The notes: generated by a model not told the origin, from the sequence alone. DNA of 64,000 nt from Eudorina sp. 2006-703-Eu-15 (GCA_003117195.1 BDSI01000220.1:52281-116280); one strand, 5' to 3'; positions 1 to 13,472 are shown, numbered from the stretch's first letter. Program-made: numbers and translations.

Positions 1-3000
1 TCCCCTCCCCGTCCGCCCCCGTCTTTCTTCCTTCCCCCCGTCTCTCGTCCCCTCTTCCCCTCTGTTGTCCCTCTGTCCCCCTGGGGGCCGTCCCCTCTTC
101 CTTTTCCCGGGCCCCCCCGGCCCCGTCCGCCTTCCCCCCGGGCCCTTCTGTCCGTTCGTTCTCTTTGGGGCCCTCCCGGCTTCCCCGCCGGGGCCGCGCC
201 GCCGCCCCCGGGGGCCGGCTCGCGTTCGTCTTCTTCTCGGGCCCCGTCGGGGTTCCCCGGCGGGGCCGCCCCCCGCCCTGGCGCCGCTGCCCCCGGGCCC
301 CCCGCCCCGTTCCCTTCTTTCGTCCGCTTTTCCCTTTTTTCCTCCCCCTTCGCTCCCCTCCCCTCCCCGTCTCTTCCGCCCGGCCCCGCCTTTGTTTCTT
401 GGCCCCTCCGGCCTTCCCCCGGCTGTTGCCCTTCCCCCCTTTCCCCCGTCCTTGTTTTTCCCGCCGGGGCCCTTTTCCCCTTTCCTGCTTTCCCCCCCCC
501 TTTCTTCCTCTCGTTTTCCGTGCTCCTCCTTCTCCTCCCTCCCCCTTTTTTCCCCGGCCGCCCCCCCTCCCCTTTGCCCGGCTCTTGTCCTTCCCTTCCG
601 TTGCCGTCTCGTCCCTTGCCGCCTTTTCGTTTCCCTTCTTTCCCCGCCGGGCCCCGCCCCCGGTGCCCGCCCCCCGTCTCTCCCTCCCCTTTGGTTTTCC
701 CTTCCTTCCCTCTTCTCTCTCCTCCCCTTCCCTTCCCCTTCTGGTTCCTCTCCCGCTTCTCTTCGTGTCTGCCTTTCCCCCTCGGGGCCGCCCGGCCCCC
801 CCCGCTCCGTTGTCTTCCCCTCCGGGGCCCCCCTTCTTCTTCCCCGTCGGGGCCTCCTTTCCGCTTCCCCGTCGGGGCCCCCGCCGCCGTCCCCTCCGGG
901 GCCGCTGCCCGTCGTCCCTCCGGGCCGCCGCCGGGCCGCCCCGTGGGGCCGCCGCCCTGCCCGCCCCTCCGGCGTTCTTCCCTGTCCGGTCTCCCCGTTC
1001 TCTTCCCCTTCGCCTTCCTTTCTGCCCCTTGCCCTTTTTCCCCTTGTTTTTTCTTCCGCCCTCGTCCCCTTTGTGTGCTTCCCCTCCCCCTCCCGCCTCC
1101 TCCTCCCCCTTGCCTCCGCCCTGGGTTTTGTCGTCCCCTTTCCGTTTCCGCTTGCCCCCCCCCCCTCCCTTCGGGTTCTTTGTTCCCGGTTGCTCGGCTT
1201 GTCCTCTTTGCCCTTCTTTCCCCCTTCCCTCTGGCCCTGCCGGCCCTTTCTCGCTCCTCGTTTCCCCGTTCGCTTTTTCCCTTGTGCTTTCCTCCCCCCC
1301 TTTTTTTTCCCTCGGCCGCCTCGCTCCTCTTTTCCCCGCCGCTGCTGCCTTCTCGCTCGTCTTGTTTGCTTTTTTCCCCTCTGGCTCCCCTTGGCCCCGC
1401 CCCCGCTTCCCCCCCCGTCCCTTGGCTCTTTTCCCCCGCCCCGTTTTTCTTTTTCGCCGGCTCTGGCGCTCCCCTCGGCCCTCCCCTTTCCGTGTCTTTT
1501 TTCCCCGGTCCTGGCCCTCCTCCTCCCCTCTTTTTTTGTTCTGGCCTGTCTGGTTGCTCGTCCCGCTTCCCTCCTTTTTTCTGCCTTTCTTCCGGCCTCC
1601 GCTCTGGTGGCGCTCGTTCCCCCCCTTCTGGCCGCCTTCCCCCCCTCCCCCCCTTTCCCTCCCCTTTTTTCCCGTTCGCTCCTCCTTGTTTTCCTTGTTT
1701 CTCGTCTGGGCTTTCCCTCCCCGCTTCCCCCCTGTCTTCGGTCCCCCCGCTTGCGGCCCTTCCCTTTCCCCGGGTTTTTGCGCTCCGTGCCCGTTCGCCC
1801 CCCCCTCCGCCCCTTTGCTTCACGTGGATTTGCGTAGTTTTGTTGTGCCCCCTCGGCTCCGCTTCTCCTGGCTTTCCCGCTGTCCTCCCCGCCCCCTTCC
1901 CCTCCCCGCGCCCCCGCTGCGCGCCGCGCGCCTCCTTTTTCTTTCCTCCTCGCTTTTCTCCCTCTGTCCCCTCCCCTCCCCTCCCCCGGTTTTCGCCCTT
2001 CCCGCGCGGCGTCCCCTCCGGGGTTCCCTCCCTGTCGTTTCTTTTCCTCCCCCCCCTTTGTTCTTTCTTTCCTTCCCCCCCCCGCGGGGCCCGCCCGCCG
2101 GCCTCCGGCCTTCCCGCCCCTTCGTTCCCCTTTTCCTGCCCCTCGCCTTTCCCGGCTGTCCCCCCCGTCCTTTCTTTTTGGTTGTCCTGTCCGGTTGTCC
2201 TTTTTCGCCCCCCCCCCTGGCGTCCCCCTCCGTTCCCTGCCGGGGCCCCCCGGCCGCGCCGCCCCCTTGCGCTGCCCTCCCCGGTCCCCCGGCGGGCCCC
2301 CCCCCCGGCCTGCCGCCGTTTTCTTTCCCCCCCCCGGGCCCCCCCGCGCCCCCCCTCCCGTCCCCCCCCGTTCGTTTCCCTTCCCCGCCTTTCTTTCCTC
2401 CCCCCTCCTCCCCCCGCTCCCGGCTGCCCCGGGTTTGGGCCCTCTCCCCCCCCTCCTCCCTTCCCCCCCCTCGGTCTCTTCCGCCCTCCCTCTTGTCCCC
2501 CCTCCCTTTCCTTTCCCCCCGCTTCTCTCCGTTCCTCCCCTCTCCTTCCTTTGTTTCTTTTCGTTTTTCCCCCGCCTCCGTCCTGTTCCCCCTTCGTAGG
2601 CGCTTTCCGCTTGTCCTTTCCTTCTCCCCGCGTTCCCCCTGTCTTCTCTGGTGCCTGCCCGTCGTTCTCGCCCTTTCCCTCTGTCGTCCCCTGTTTGTCG
2701 TCCCCTTTGGGGAACTAGTGCCATCGTTCCATTACTTCCCCTTTGGGGTTCCCTTCCCGGGCCCCCCGTCGGCCTGGGTCCCTGCCCGGGCCCCTTTCTT
2801 TGTCCCTTTCCGTTTCTTTTCCGCTCCGGGGCCGCGGCCGCCCCCCCCTCCCCCGCCCCTGTTCGTCCCCTCGTCGGGCCCCTTCGTTCGTCCGTTCCGG
2901 GCTTGTCTCCCTTCTCCCTTCCCTCCCCGGGCCTCCCCCGGGTCTCCCTCCCGTCGTCGTGTTCCCTCCTTCCCCCCCCCTCTTTCGCGCTCCCGCCCTT

Positions 3001-4735
3001 CTTCCTCTTTCCTTTCCTGTTTTTTCTTTTTTCTTCTCTTTCTTCTCTTCTCTCCTCTTTTTTTCTTTTTCCCCTCTCCTTTTTCCTTCTCCCTTTCCTC
3101 CGCTTCCTCCTCGCTTTCGTTTGTTCTCTGCTTTCGTTGCCCCCCGTTTCCCCTCTGTCGTTGTCCCCCCCCCTTCTTTGCCCTGTTCCCTCCCGCGCCC
3201 CTCCGCGTTCCCCCCCCGGGGCCCCGTCCTTCCTTGGTTCTCTCCCCTCCCTTCCCGGCCCTTTCTGTTCTTCTCCTCCCTTTCTTCTCGCCTTTTCGTG
3301 TCCTTTTTCCCCCCCTCCCCCTCGCTCCCTTTTGTCTCCCCCTCCCCTCTTTTTTTCTTCGCCCCTTCTTGGCCTTTTGGGCCTGTTGTTTCTTTCCCCC
3401 TTTCCCTCCCCCCTTCGCTCCCCCCTCTTCCCCCCGCTGCTCCTTTTCCCCCCCTTTTTTTCCTTTTTTTCCCCCCGCTTTTTTCTTCTCCCCCCTCTTG
3501 TTGTTTCTCCCCCTTTTCCTCTCCGGCTTTCTCTTGTGCCCCCTCGCTTGTCCCTCCGTGCTTTGTGCCCTTCTTCCTTTCCCCCGTCTTTTTTGCCCTT
3601 TGCTTTTCCCCCCCCCCTTCCTTTTTTTTTTTCTCCCGTCCTGCCCTCTCTGTTTCTCCCCTTTTGCTCTCGTTGCTCCTCCTCCCCCCCGTCTCCGCCC
3701 CCTTTCTTTTTTTTTGTTCTTCCGCCCCTGCTTTTTTTCCTCTTTCTTTCTCTCGTTTTTCGTGCCCCCTCTCTCCTTGTTTGTTTTTCCCTCCGTTCTC
3801 CTTCCTTCCCCCCCGGGGCCCCCTTTCTGTTTTCCCCCCCCCCCCTTGCCCCCCCTTTTTCGCCCCTCCCGTTTTTCTTTCTCCTTCTTTCCCTCCCCCT
3901 CCCCCCTCTTTTTTTTGCCCCCCCGGCCCTCTCCCCTCCCCCGTTTTCCCCCGTCCTTTCTCCCCTGTTTCTCCTCCCGTTTTTTTTTGCTTTTTGTCCC
4001 CCTCCTTTGTCCTTTCGCTTTCTGCTCCTCCCCCCGTTCTCCTTCTCCCCCCTTTTTTTGTGTCTCCCTCCCCCCGCTCCTTCTTTTCCCCCCCTCGCCC
4101 CTCTTCCCCCTGTCCCCCCCTTTTCCCTGTCTTTCCTCTTTTTCCCTTCCTTGTTTTCCTTCCCCCCGCCCCTCTTCTCCGCCTTCGGTTTCCTTTTTTG
4201 TTTTCTCCCCCCTCTTCCCTTTTGTCTTTTTTTCCTCCCTTTTTTTCCCCCCCCCTTTTGCCTCGTTTTCCTGTCCCTTGCCCCCCTGGTCCCCTCTCCG
4301 CGCGCTTTCTCTTTTCTTCCTCCCTTTCCGCCGCCTTCCTCCCTCCCCTCCCCGCCCTCTCCTCCCCCTGCCGTTGTTTATTTTTTGTTTTTTCTCCCTC
4401 CCTCCCCCCCTTTTTTTGGCTTTGTTCTCTTTTTCCTTCTCCCTCCCGTGCGCTTCCTCCGCCCTGTTTTTGTTTGTCCTGCCTCCTGCCTTTTTCCCCG
4501 CTTTGTCCCCTTCCCCTCCTTCGCTCCCGTCTTCTTTGTTTTTCGTGTTGTCCCTTTGCTCCTCGCCTCTGCCCTCCCCTTTGCTTTCTCTTTTTTGGTT
4601 TTCTCCCCCCCCTTCCCGCTCTTCCTTTTGCCTCCTTCCTCCCCTTCTCCCCCTCCCGTCCCCCCCGGTTCCCGGTCCTCCTCCCCGTTCCCTTTTAGTT
4701 CTGGTTTGGTTTGCTTAGCCATTGTTTCCTCCTTG
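1..4735. other. unassigned repeat-bearing spacer
   Basis: No gene recognised on either strand when C is read as C or A. Positions 60-960 carry many short GC palindromic blocks built on cccctccgggg and ggcggggccg, the intergenic repeats found through the whole window. From about 2,950 to 4,700 the text is almost only T and C, as expected for AT-rich spacer or a low-complexity AT-rich gene with A lost. Isolated retained A appears at 1,811-1,830 and 2,715-2,735. A large divergent reading frame such as ycf1 or rpoC2 cannot be excluded. Confidence 0.5.
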
Positions 4736-4835
4736 TCGTCTTCTCCAGTTCCCCATGTCCCCAGTGCGTCCCCATTTCTTTCACACGTCCCCAGTGCTTC
4801 GTCCCCTTGTCCCCGTAGGTGCTTCCCCTTAAGGG
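4670..4835. other. A-retaining island with palindrome
   Basis: Part of the A content survives here. The island ends in a clean palindrome, gcttccccttaaggggaagc (4,821-4,840). It shows what the dispersed GC blocks look like when A is not lost: their right arms end in ggggaa rather than ggggcc. Confidence 0.7.
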
Positions 4836-5400
4836 GAAGCAGTCCCCTCTGTTTCTCCCTTGTCCCCTACGGTTCCCCCCGGGGCCCCGGGCGCCGCCCT
4901 CCGGTTCCCCTTCCCCTCCGGTTCGTCTCCCTTGTCCCCTTTGGGGCCCCGTCGGGGCCCCGGGCGCCCCCCGGGTTCCCCGGCGGGGCCGCCCGGGGTT
5001 CCCCGGCGGGGCCGCCCTCGTTCCCCTTTGGGGCCCCCTTCGCTCCCCTGTCTTCCCCTCCGGGCCCGCCCTTTGTTTCTCCCTTGTCCCCTCCGGTTCC
5101 CCCCGGGGCCCCGGGCGCCGCCCCGGCGGGGCCGGGGCCTCCCTTTTCCTGCTTTCCCCCTCAGTGCTTCCCCTTCGGGCGCCCGCCCCCCCCGGGCCGC
5201 TCCCGGGGCCGCCGGGCCTGGGGCCGCCCTGGGGCCCTGGTTCTCCCCTCCGGGGCCCTTGTTCCCTTTCCGGGCCCGGGCCCCGCTGCCCTTCCTTTGT
5301 CCCCCGCGGGGCCGGGGCCCCGGCGGGCCCGCCTCCCCCGGGCTGCCGCCTTCCCGCGCCCCCGCCCTTCCCTCCCGGGCCCCGCCGGGCGCCTGGTTCC
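4821..5400. repeat. cluster of dispersed GC palindromic repeats
   Basis: Dense array of the window-wide repeat family. One core contains gggccccgggcgccg (near 4,880 and 5,105); another contains ggttcgtctcccttgtcccc followed by tttggggccccgtcgg (from about 4,919). The same cores recur near 14,520-14,690, 42,340-42,560, 47,420-47,500, 57,380-57,780, 59,040-59,180, 61,240-61,290 and 62,240-62,310. Intergenic position and lack of any codon pattern suggest non-coding plastid repeats. Confidence 0.85.
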
Positions 5401-8400
5401 GTTTCGCTGCCCCCTTCGTTGTTTCTCCCTTCCCCGTCTTTCTCCCTTCCTTTTTTCTTCCCCCTGTTTCCTCCCTCTCCTTTGCCCCTCGCCCCGGCCG
5501 TTTTTCCCTTGCCTTTTTCCTCCTCCTCTTCCCTCTCCTTTTCCCTGGTGTTGTTCTTCTTCTTTGCTTCCTTCTTGTCCCCTTCCGCTTTCCCCTCTTC
5601 TCCGCTTTTGCCTCTCTTTCCCTCCCCTTCCCTCTTGTTTCCCTTTGTCTCCCTCTGGTTGCCTTCCCGTGTCCCCTCCCTCCTGTTGTGTTTTTTTTCG
5701 TTCTCTGTCTGTTTTCCCCCCGCCGTTTGGCGCTTCTTCCCCTGTTGTTTCTTTCCTTTCCCCTCTGCTCCCGGTCTCCGCCTTTCCCCCGGTTGTTCTC
5801 CCGTCTTGGCCTTTTCCCCCTGTCCTCTTCTCTTCCTCCCCCTCCTCGCCTGTCCCTGGCTTCCTTGTTGCTCCTCCGCTTTTCCCCCGTCCTTCCTCTT
5901 CTGCCCCTCCCTCCCTGCCCCTTTTTTCTCTTTGCTCCCTTTTTCCGCGGCCTTCGTTGTTCCGTCCTCCCCCCCTCCCCCCCTCTCTTGCCTTGGTCCG
6001 CTCCTCGGCTCTCCTGTTGCTGGTGCTCCTCCCTTCTTTCTCGCTCGCCTTCCTTTCCCTGCTTCCGCTCTCGCTTCCCCCGTGCTCGGGCTCTGCCCCG
6101 GCCCTTTGGTCCCCCTCCCCCTCTGCCTTCCCCGCTGGCCCCCCTCCTGGGTGCCCTCCCCTTGCTTTCCCCTCCCCCGTTTTGGTTGCCCTGCTTGCCC
6201 CCTCCTCTGTGTCCCGTTGGTGCCCGGTTTCCCCGCCCCGGCCCTGCGTTCCCTGTCCCTCCTGTGCCCCCGTTTCTCCTCCCGTCCCCGCCTTCGTTCG
6301 GCCCCCTTCCGCCCTCTCCCGCCCCTTCCTCGTCTCGGCTCTCTTCTGTTTGCGCCTTTTCTTTTTTGGTGTCCCCCGGGTTCCCCCTGGGTTGTTTTTT
6401 TTGCGGCTCCTCCCGCTCCCCCTGTCCTCGTTCCCCCCCCCTTGCTTCCCGTCTCTGTTCCTTCCCGTGCCCTTCGGCCTTTTTCCCGCCTTCGTCGCCC
6501 TCCCCCCTGCGTGTCCTGCTCGCCGCCTCCCCTCCTCGGCTCGTTTTCCGGCGCTTGTGCTGTCCCCCCTCGCTTCCCCGCCCTCGTTCTCCTTGTTCCG
6601 TCCCCTCGCGCCTCCCCCTGTTCTTGCTTGGCCCTGCCTTCCTTCCCCCCCCCCGGTGGCCGTGCTTTCTTTCCCGCCTGTGTGCTCCCCGGCTCTCCGT
6701 CCTTCTCCCCTTGTTTGTCCTTTCTTTTCCCGCTGCTCTCCGTTGTTGTGTCCCCGTCCCCTCGTTGCCCTCTTGCTTTCTTGCTCCTTTCCCCCCCGGG
6801 TTTTTTCTTTTGCGCCCTCCGCCCTTCGTCCTTCGCCTGTCCTTCTTGTTTTCTCCGCCGCCTTCCGCCCTCCCGCGCCCCCCGCCCGTTCCCCCCGCTT
6901 CCCTCTTCCCGCTTTTTTCTGGCCTCCTCCCCTTGCCTGCTTGTCCCGCCGGTCCTCCCCTTGCTCCTCTTTTTTTGTCCCCTTCGCTGTTTTCCGGTCC
7001 CTCTCGCGTTTCCCTCTGCTCTCTTTCGCCGGGCTTCCGCTGTCCTTTCTTCCCGTGTTGTCCCCTCCGGGGCCCCCTTTCTGCTTTCCGTTTTTTCCTC
7101 CCCTTCTCTGCTTCCGTGTTGTTCCTCGCTCTCTTTTGTTCTTTTTCCTGTGGTCGCGTTTCCCCTTCTCGTTCTGCTCCTGGCCTCCGTTTGTGGGTTT
7201 TTGCTCTTCCCGTTCCCCTGTGTTCCGCTTCCCTGTTGCCCCCTCGTGCTTCCCCGTTCCCTCCTTTCTTGGCCTCCCCCCTTCGGTTGTTCCGCCCTCG
7301 TGGTCTGGTGTTCGCCCTTTCCTCCTTTCTCGCCCTCCTTGTGCCCTTCCTCCCGGCTTTGTTTTTCTTCCTTTTTTCGCCGCTCCCTCCGTCTCCGCTC
7401 CTTTTTCCTTTCCCCTCCGTTTTCTTCCCCCCGGCGCCTCCCGCCCTCCGGCCCTTTCTTTCGGCCTCCCGCCTTCCTGTCCTTTTCCCCGCGGTCCCCC
7501 CCCCTTCCCGCCCGGCCCGCCTCCTCCCCCGTTTCCCTCCTCCCTCTTGCCGCCCTCTCCCTTGTTTCCCTTTTCCCCTCTCCGCCCGTGCTTTTCCTCC
7601 CCGTCCCCGGGTCTCTTTTTCCGGTCCCCCCCCCTTTTCCCCTTTTGCCTCCGCTTCTCGCCTGCTTCTTGTCCTCCCCGTTGTGCCTCTTTCCTCTCCC
7701 CCGCCCTCCTTCCTGCTGGCTCTTTTCCCCCTTTTTTTCCCCGTTCCTTTCTCTCCCTCCTGCGTTGCTCTCCTCGCTTTCCCTCTGCTCTCGTCCTTGC
7801 CCGCCCCTTTTCCGTCCCGGCCGTCCCCCTGGCGGTCCCCCCGGTCCCCGTGTTCCCCTCCTGTTTCCGCCCTTTGTTTCCCCTGTTTGTGCCTGTTGCT
7901 TCCTTCTTGTTGTTCCCTTCGGGTTTCCTGCCCGGGCCGCCCTTGCTGTCTTTTTTTGCGCTTCGTCCCTCCCGGGCTCCCCGCTCCCTTCTTCTGTTTT
8001 TGTTTGTCCTCCGCGGGCCCCCTTCGGCCCGCCCCTCCCTTCTTTTCTCCTTCGTCTCCCCCTTCCCCTTTTCTTCCCCCTTTTCCGCGTTCCCTTTGTC
8101 CGCCGTCTTCCTCCTCTCTTCTCTGGCCTGCTTTCTCCTCTTCCTGTCTGCTTTTCCTTCGCCCCCCTTCCTTTTTTTCTTTCCTTTTTTTCTGTGTTTC
8201 TTCTCTTCCCCCGTCCCCTCCGCTTTTGTTTCTCCCTTTTTTTTCCTTCCCTCTCCTTCCCTTCCTTTCCTCCTTTTTGTCTTCCCCCCGCCCCTGCCCC
8301 GCTGTCTTTCTCTTTCCCCCTCCCCTCCCCTTTTTGTTTGGGCTTCCCCCGCGGGGCCCGCCCTTTCTCTCCTGTTGTCTCTGTCCGTGTGTTCTCCCTC

Positions 8401-10920
8401 CTCCCTCCTCCCTCCTCCTTGCGCTGTTTCTCTCCCGGCCTCGGCCTCTCTGTTCGCTTTGTTGGTGCCTCCTCCTCCTCCGCCCGTCTTGCCCCTCTTT
8501 TTCTTGTTCCCCTCCCTCCCGCTGCGCCTCCCCTCCCTCTTCTTTCCCCGCCCCTTTTCCGCTCCTTTTTTTGTTTGTGTTCCTGCCTTCTTCCTCCCCG
8601 CCTTCTTCTCCTTGTTTGTGCCTTTCCGTTTCCCTCCCGGGCCCGTCTCCCCCTCGTTCTTTGTTTTTTGTCCCCCTCCCGTCCTCCTTCCGTTCCCTTT
8701 TTTTCCTCGGGCCGTTTCCTTTTTCCCCTCCGTTCCCCTCTCGGGCCTCTTGTTTCGCTGCCTCTCCTTGCTTCCGTTCTTGTTCTTTCTTTTTCTTCTC
8801 CCGTTTTCCGTTCCTTTGTTCCTTTTTCTTTTCTCCTTCCCCCTGTTTTTCCCCCCCTCCCTCTTTTCCCTCTTTCTTTTGTCGTCGTTCCCCTCTCCTC
8901 TTCCCGCCGCCTCCCCTTTCTCTCCTCCTGGTTTTTTCCTTGTTTTCCCCCCGCCCCCCTCCCGCGTTCCCCTTTTTCCCGTCTTTCCCGCCCTGCCCTC
9001 TTTTCTTGCCTCCCCTCTTCCGTCGCTGGCTGTCTTTCCCTGCGTTGTTGTCCCTCCCCGGGCCGCTCCTTGGTTTTTCTTTTTCCCCCGTTCTTTCCCT
9101 GTTGCTTGTTCCTTTTTCTCTGTCCCCTTTGGGGCCCCTTCCCCTTTTTCGCCGTTTTCCGCCCGTTCCCCGCTGGGCTTCCCGCCCTTCCCGGCCCTCG
9201 CTCTGGTCTTCTTTGGTGTCTCCTCTGTCTTCCCCGCTCTTGTCTTTTTGTTTGTTTTTTCCCTCCCCGCTTTTTTGTTCTGTTTCTGCTTTTTTTTTTC
9301 CCCCCTCCCCCTTGCTTCCCCCGGTCCCCCGCGTGCCGTCTTTGTCTCCCTTTTGTTTTTCTCGGCTCTTTTCCCCTCTTCCCCGCTCTCCCCTTCCGGG
9401 CCCCTTCGCCCTCGTGGCATTTGTAGGTAGTTTTTGTCTTTTTGCTTTTGTCCCCGGCGGGTCCGCCCCTTTTTTTTGCTTTTTTGCTTTTGCTCTTCTC
9501 TCCTTTGTTCCCTTTCCTCCTCCCTTCCCGCTCCTTTCGTTGTCTGTTTTTCTCCCCCTTCCCCTTCGCTCTTTTCCCCTTCTGCGTTCCCCTCCCTCCT
9601 GTCCTCTGCTTTTTTTTTTTTCTTGTTCTATTTTTTCCCCGCCCTTTTTTCCCTTTTTCCTCCCCCTTTTTTCTCTGTCCCCTCCCCCCGCCCTTTTCCC
9701 CCCTGTTTTGTCTTCCCCCTCGGCGCCCCTTGTCCCTTGCCCTTTCCGTCCCCTCCCCCTTCTGTCGTGTTTGGTTTTCTTTTTCCCGCTGCGCCTCCTT
9801 TCTTTTGTCCGCCCTCCTTCGTTCCCCCTTTCCTCGTTCTCCTGCCCCCCCCGCCCCCTTCCCCCCCTTTTTTCTTTCTCCCCTCGTTTCCGTCCTTCCC
9901 CTTTGGCCCCTTTGCCTCTCCGTCCCTTTGTTTTTTTTTTCTCGTCCCCCTCCGGCCTCCCCCCCTCTCGTTGTTTGTTTTTTTTTCCTCCCCGTTTCCC
10001 TCGTTTCCGCCGCCTCTGCCTTCCTCTTTGCTCTGCCCGCCCCGTGGGGTCTTCCCCCTTGCTCCCCCTCTTCTCCGCCTCCCCCCGGTCGCCTTCTCCT
10101 TCTTCCTCCCCTTTGTCTTCCTTTCTTGTTTCTGCGCCTCCGCTTGTTTTGTCCTTCCCCCGTCCCGTTTTTGTCCCTTTTGGGGCCCCTTCCCCCCCTC
10201 TTTTTTTTCTTTTTTGTTTCCCTTGCCTTCCCCGCCGCTTTTTTGTTTTTTTCTTTTTCTTGCTTGCTTCTGTTCCCTTTTCCTGCTTTTTCTCCGCTGC
10301 CTTCCCCCTCTCTTCTTTGTCTTCTCCCCTCCTTTTGTCCGTCCCCTCTTCCCCCCTGCTTTCTCTTTCGCCCCCCTCCCCGCTCCCCGGCCCCTTGCTT
10401 TCCCTCTTTTCTCCCCCTCCCCGTTTTTTCCTCTTTCTCTTTCCCCCCTTTTGTCCTCCCTTCCCCTCTCTTCGTGTCTCCCCGTCTTGTTCCCTTTCGG
10501 GCCCTTCGCCGGCGCCCCGCGTGTTCCCTTCCCTTCTGCGCCGGGTTTTCCTCCCGCCCCGCTTTGGTTCTCCCCCCTGCTCCCTTCTTCCGCTTCCCCT
10601 CCGTTCCTTTTTTTGCTTCGCTTTTTTGTTGTGCCCGGGCCCGCCCTTTCCCCCCCTGTCCTGCCTTTCTGAAGTCTTCCTCTCCCCTCCGGGGACAGGG
10701 GCCCTTCCCCCTTCCTCTTCCCCTCCCCCCCTCTCTCCGGTCCTTTTCCCGCCGGGCCTGGGGCGCCTCCCCCCGTTCTTCCCCGTTGTCCCTCCTCTTG
10801 TCTTGCCCCCTCCCTCTTCTTCCCCGTCGGCTCCCCCTCGTTTTTTCTGTGTTCCCCTCCGGGGCCCCCCTTTTTTTTCGTTCCCCCCGCGCCCTCCCCT
10901 TCCCCCCCCCTTTTGTTTTT
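5401..10920. other. unassigned spacer, 5.5 kb
   Basis: I searched both strands for conserved plastid protein words and tRNA arms under the A/C ambiguity and recognised none. Positions 6,000-7,300 have more G than the flanks, a feature also seen over minus-strand genes such as psbC, so an unrecognised minus-strand gene is possible there. Islands with retained A occur at 9,417-9,430 and 10,668-10,700. Confidence 0.45.
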
Positions 10921-13472
10921 GTCGATTGAGCACGTGCCGATCTTTCTAACGTGATTTTACTTATTTTTTTTTCCGCCTTTCGTTTTGCCCGGCCTGTTTT
11001 TCCTCTTTTCTTTTGTCCCTTCTTCTCCCCCGCCCCTCCGTTCGGCTCGCCCCCCGCCGGGCCGCCCGCTTCCCTTTTCTTTTTTCTTTTGCTCCCCCTC
11101 CCTTGTTGTGCGGTTTTTCCCTCCTTCGGTCTCCCGCCCTTTTGTTTCTTTTTTCCCTCCTCTCTTTTTCTCTTCTGTTGCTCTCTTCTTTTTTGCTTTT
11201 TTTGCCCGTTTGTTGCTTTCTCCCTTCGGCCTCCTTCTGCCTTTTTTCGTCCTCCTTTTGTCTCCCTTTCTCTTTTTTTCTTCTTTTTTCTTTTTTTTTT
11301 CGTTCCCCTCCTTTGTGTCCCCTTTGGGCCGTCTTTCCCCCTTTCCTGTTTTTCCCTCCCTTTGGGTTTTCTCCTTGCCGCGTGTTCCCCGTTGCCCTCT
11401 CTTTCTTCGGCTCCTGTGTTTTCCTCCTTTTTTGCCCTGCTTCCCCCCTGCTCGCCGGTGCCTTCGGTCGCCCTTGCCGGCCTCGCCCCGCCTGTTCTCC
11501 TGTTCCCCTTGCCGTCTTCTCCCTTCTCCTTTGTCGCTGTTTTTTTTTTCCCTCTCCTCCCCTTCCCCTCTCCCTTGGCCGCCCTTTTCCCCCCCCCCCT
11601 GTGTTGTTGGCGCCGCTCCTTGTCTCCCTCCTCCCTGTGTCCGTCGCCTCCTCGCCTCGGTCTCTTCTCCCTCCCCCCCCCGCCCCCCTCCCGTTTTTGG
11701 CGTTTCTTCCTTTGCTTTTTTTGCCTCCGTGGCCTTTCTTTTTTGTCCCTTTTCCTCCTCCTTTTTCCTCTTCCCTTTTTTCCCCCCCGCCCCTTCCTGC
11801 TCTTTTCCTGGCCCCCCCCTCCGTTCCCCCCCTCCCCCCCTTTGCTCGGTTTTCCCGTTTTCTCCTGCCCGGTTTCCGGCTTCCTCCCTTCGCCTCCCCC
11901 TTTTCCCTTCGGTCGTGTTTTTTCCGCCCCTTGCCGCCTCCGCTTGGCCGCGGCTCCCCTCCTTGTTCGTCCCTTTCTTTCCCTCCTTTTTGCCTCCGCC
12001 CTTTGCCCGTTTTTCGTTCTCTGTTTTTTCGCTTTGTTCCCTTTCGGGCCCCCTTCTTCTTCGCCCCTTGTTCGTGCCCCCCCTTTTCTTTTTTTGTCGT
12101 TGCCCCTCTGTTCCTTTTGGTTTTTCTTTTCCCTGTTTCTTTCCCTCTTGTCCTGCGCCCTTTTTTCTCCCCCTTTTCCCCTTTTTTCTTTCCCCCCCCG
12201 GCCCTCCCGCTGTTCCCTGGCTCGCGTTTGTGGTTCCCTTTTGTTTTTGTCGTTTTTGCTCTGTTTTCTTCCCCCTCCCTTTGTTTTTTTCTCCCCCTTC
12301 CCCTTTTGTGCCTCTCCCTGTCTGGGCGTTTTCCCCCCCCTTTCCTTTGTCTTCCCCTTTGGGGCCCCCGTTTTTCGCTCCCCTCCGGGCCGCCCCGCCG
12401 CGCCCCGCTCCTGTTGTCCCCTCGGGGGCCCTGCTGCCTTTTTGTCCTTCCTTCTGCTCGTTTTCTTTGTTCTTTTCCCCCTCTTTGTTTTCTCTTGTCT
12501 TTTCGGGTTGTTTCCCCTTCCCTTCGGTGCCGGGCCTGGCGCCCCGTTCTTGCCTTTTTTTTTTCTCTTTTGTTTTTTTTCTCCCGTTCCCCTGGTGTCC
12601 CCTTTTTTGTTGTCCTCCTTTTCCGTCTTCCCTTTCCCTCCGTTTTCCTGCCCTCCTGTCCCCCCGTCCTCCTTTTGGTTTTTTCGTTGTCCCCTTCGGG
12701 CTGCCCTTGGCTCCTTTCCTCGGTTTCCCCTCGCCCTCCTCGTCCCCCCTTTTTTCTTTCTTGTGTCCTTCTGCCCTTCCCGTTCCTCTCCCCCCCGTTG
12801 TTTGTCCCGCCTCTCCCCGGGCCCCCTGTTTTGGTTCCTTTCTCCTTCCTCTCGCCCTCCCCCTCTTTTTTCGCTCCTTTCTTTGTGTTCCCCTCCGGGG
12901 CCCCCTTTTTTTTTCTTTTTTCCCCCCGCCTCCCCTCTCCTTTTCTCCCCCTTTCCCCCCCCTCTTTTCCTCCCCGTCCCCTTTTCCTTGCCCCCCGCTT
13001 CTCCTCCGCGTTCCCTCCCCGGGCCCCGCCCGGTGTTCCTCTCTCTTCCGCCCCGGGTCCCCTCCCCGTCGTTCTTTCCCTTCCCCTCCGGGCCCGCGGC
13101 CCCCTTTCGTTCCGTCCGGTTTTGTTTTTGGTTTTCTGCCCCCCCTCCCCCGCTTTGCTTCCCTTTCTTGTCCTTTTTCGCGCCCCGGTTCGCGCCCCGT
13201 TTGTTTTCTCGCTTGTCCCTCCCGCCGCTTGCTGCTCCCTCGTGCCCCCGTTTCCCCGCCTGCCTCCGTCCGCGCCGCCCCCCCGTTCTGTCTTCGTTCC
13301 GCTTTTCGTCCTTCTGTCTTTCCCTCTCCCGCTCGGGGCCTTGCCCCCCCCGGCTTTCCTTCTCCCCTTGCTTTTTTGTGTTTTTCCCCCCCTCTTTGTC
13401 CTCTTTTTCCCCTCTCCCCTCCCCCTCCCTGTTTCCCCTGCTTTCTCTTCTCCCCTCCCCCCCGGTTCCCCT
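10921..13472. other. unassigned spacer
   Basis: Begins with an A-retaining island (10,923-10,975). The rest is T/C-rich with occasional palindromic blocks (for example near 12,360 and 12,895). No tRNA arms or conserved protein words seen. Confidence 0.45.

Noticed and set aside
6040..6300. Minus-strand similarity to rbcL (G-H-P-G-G-like word)
   Set aside because: Flanking residues do not follow RbcL and no other RbcL motif occurs nearby.
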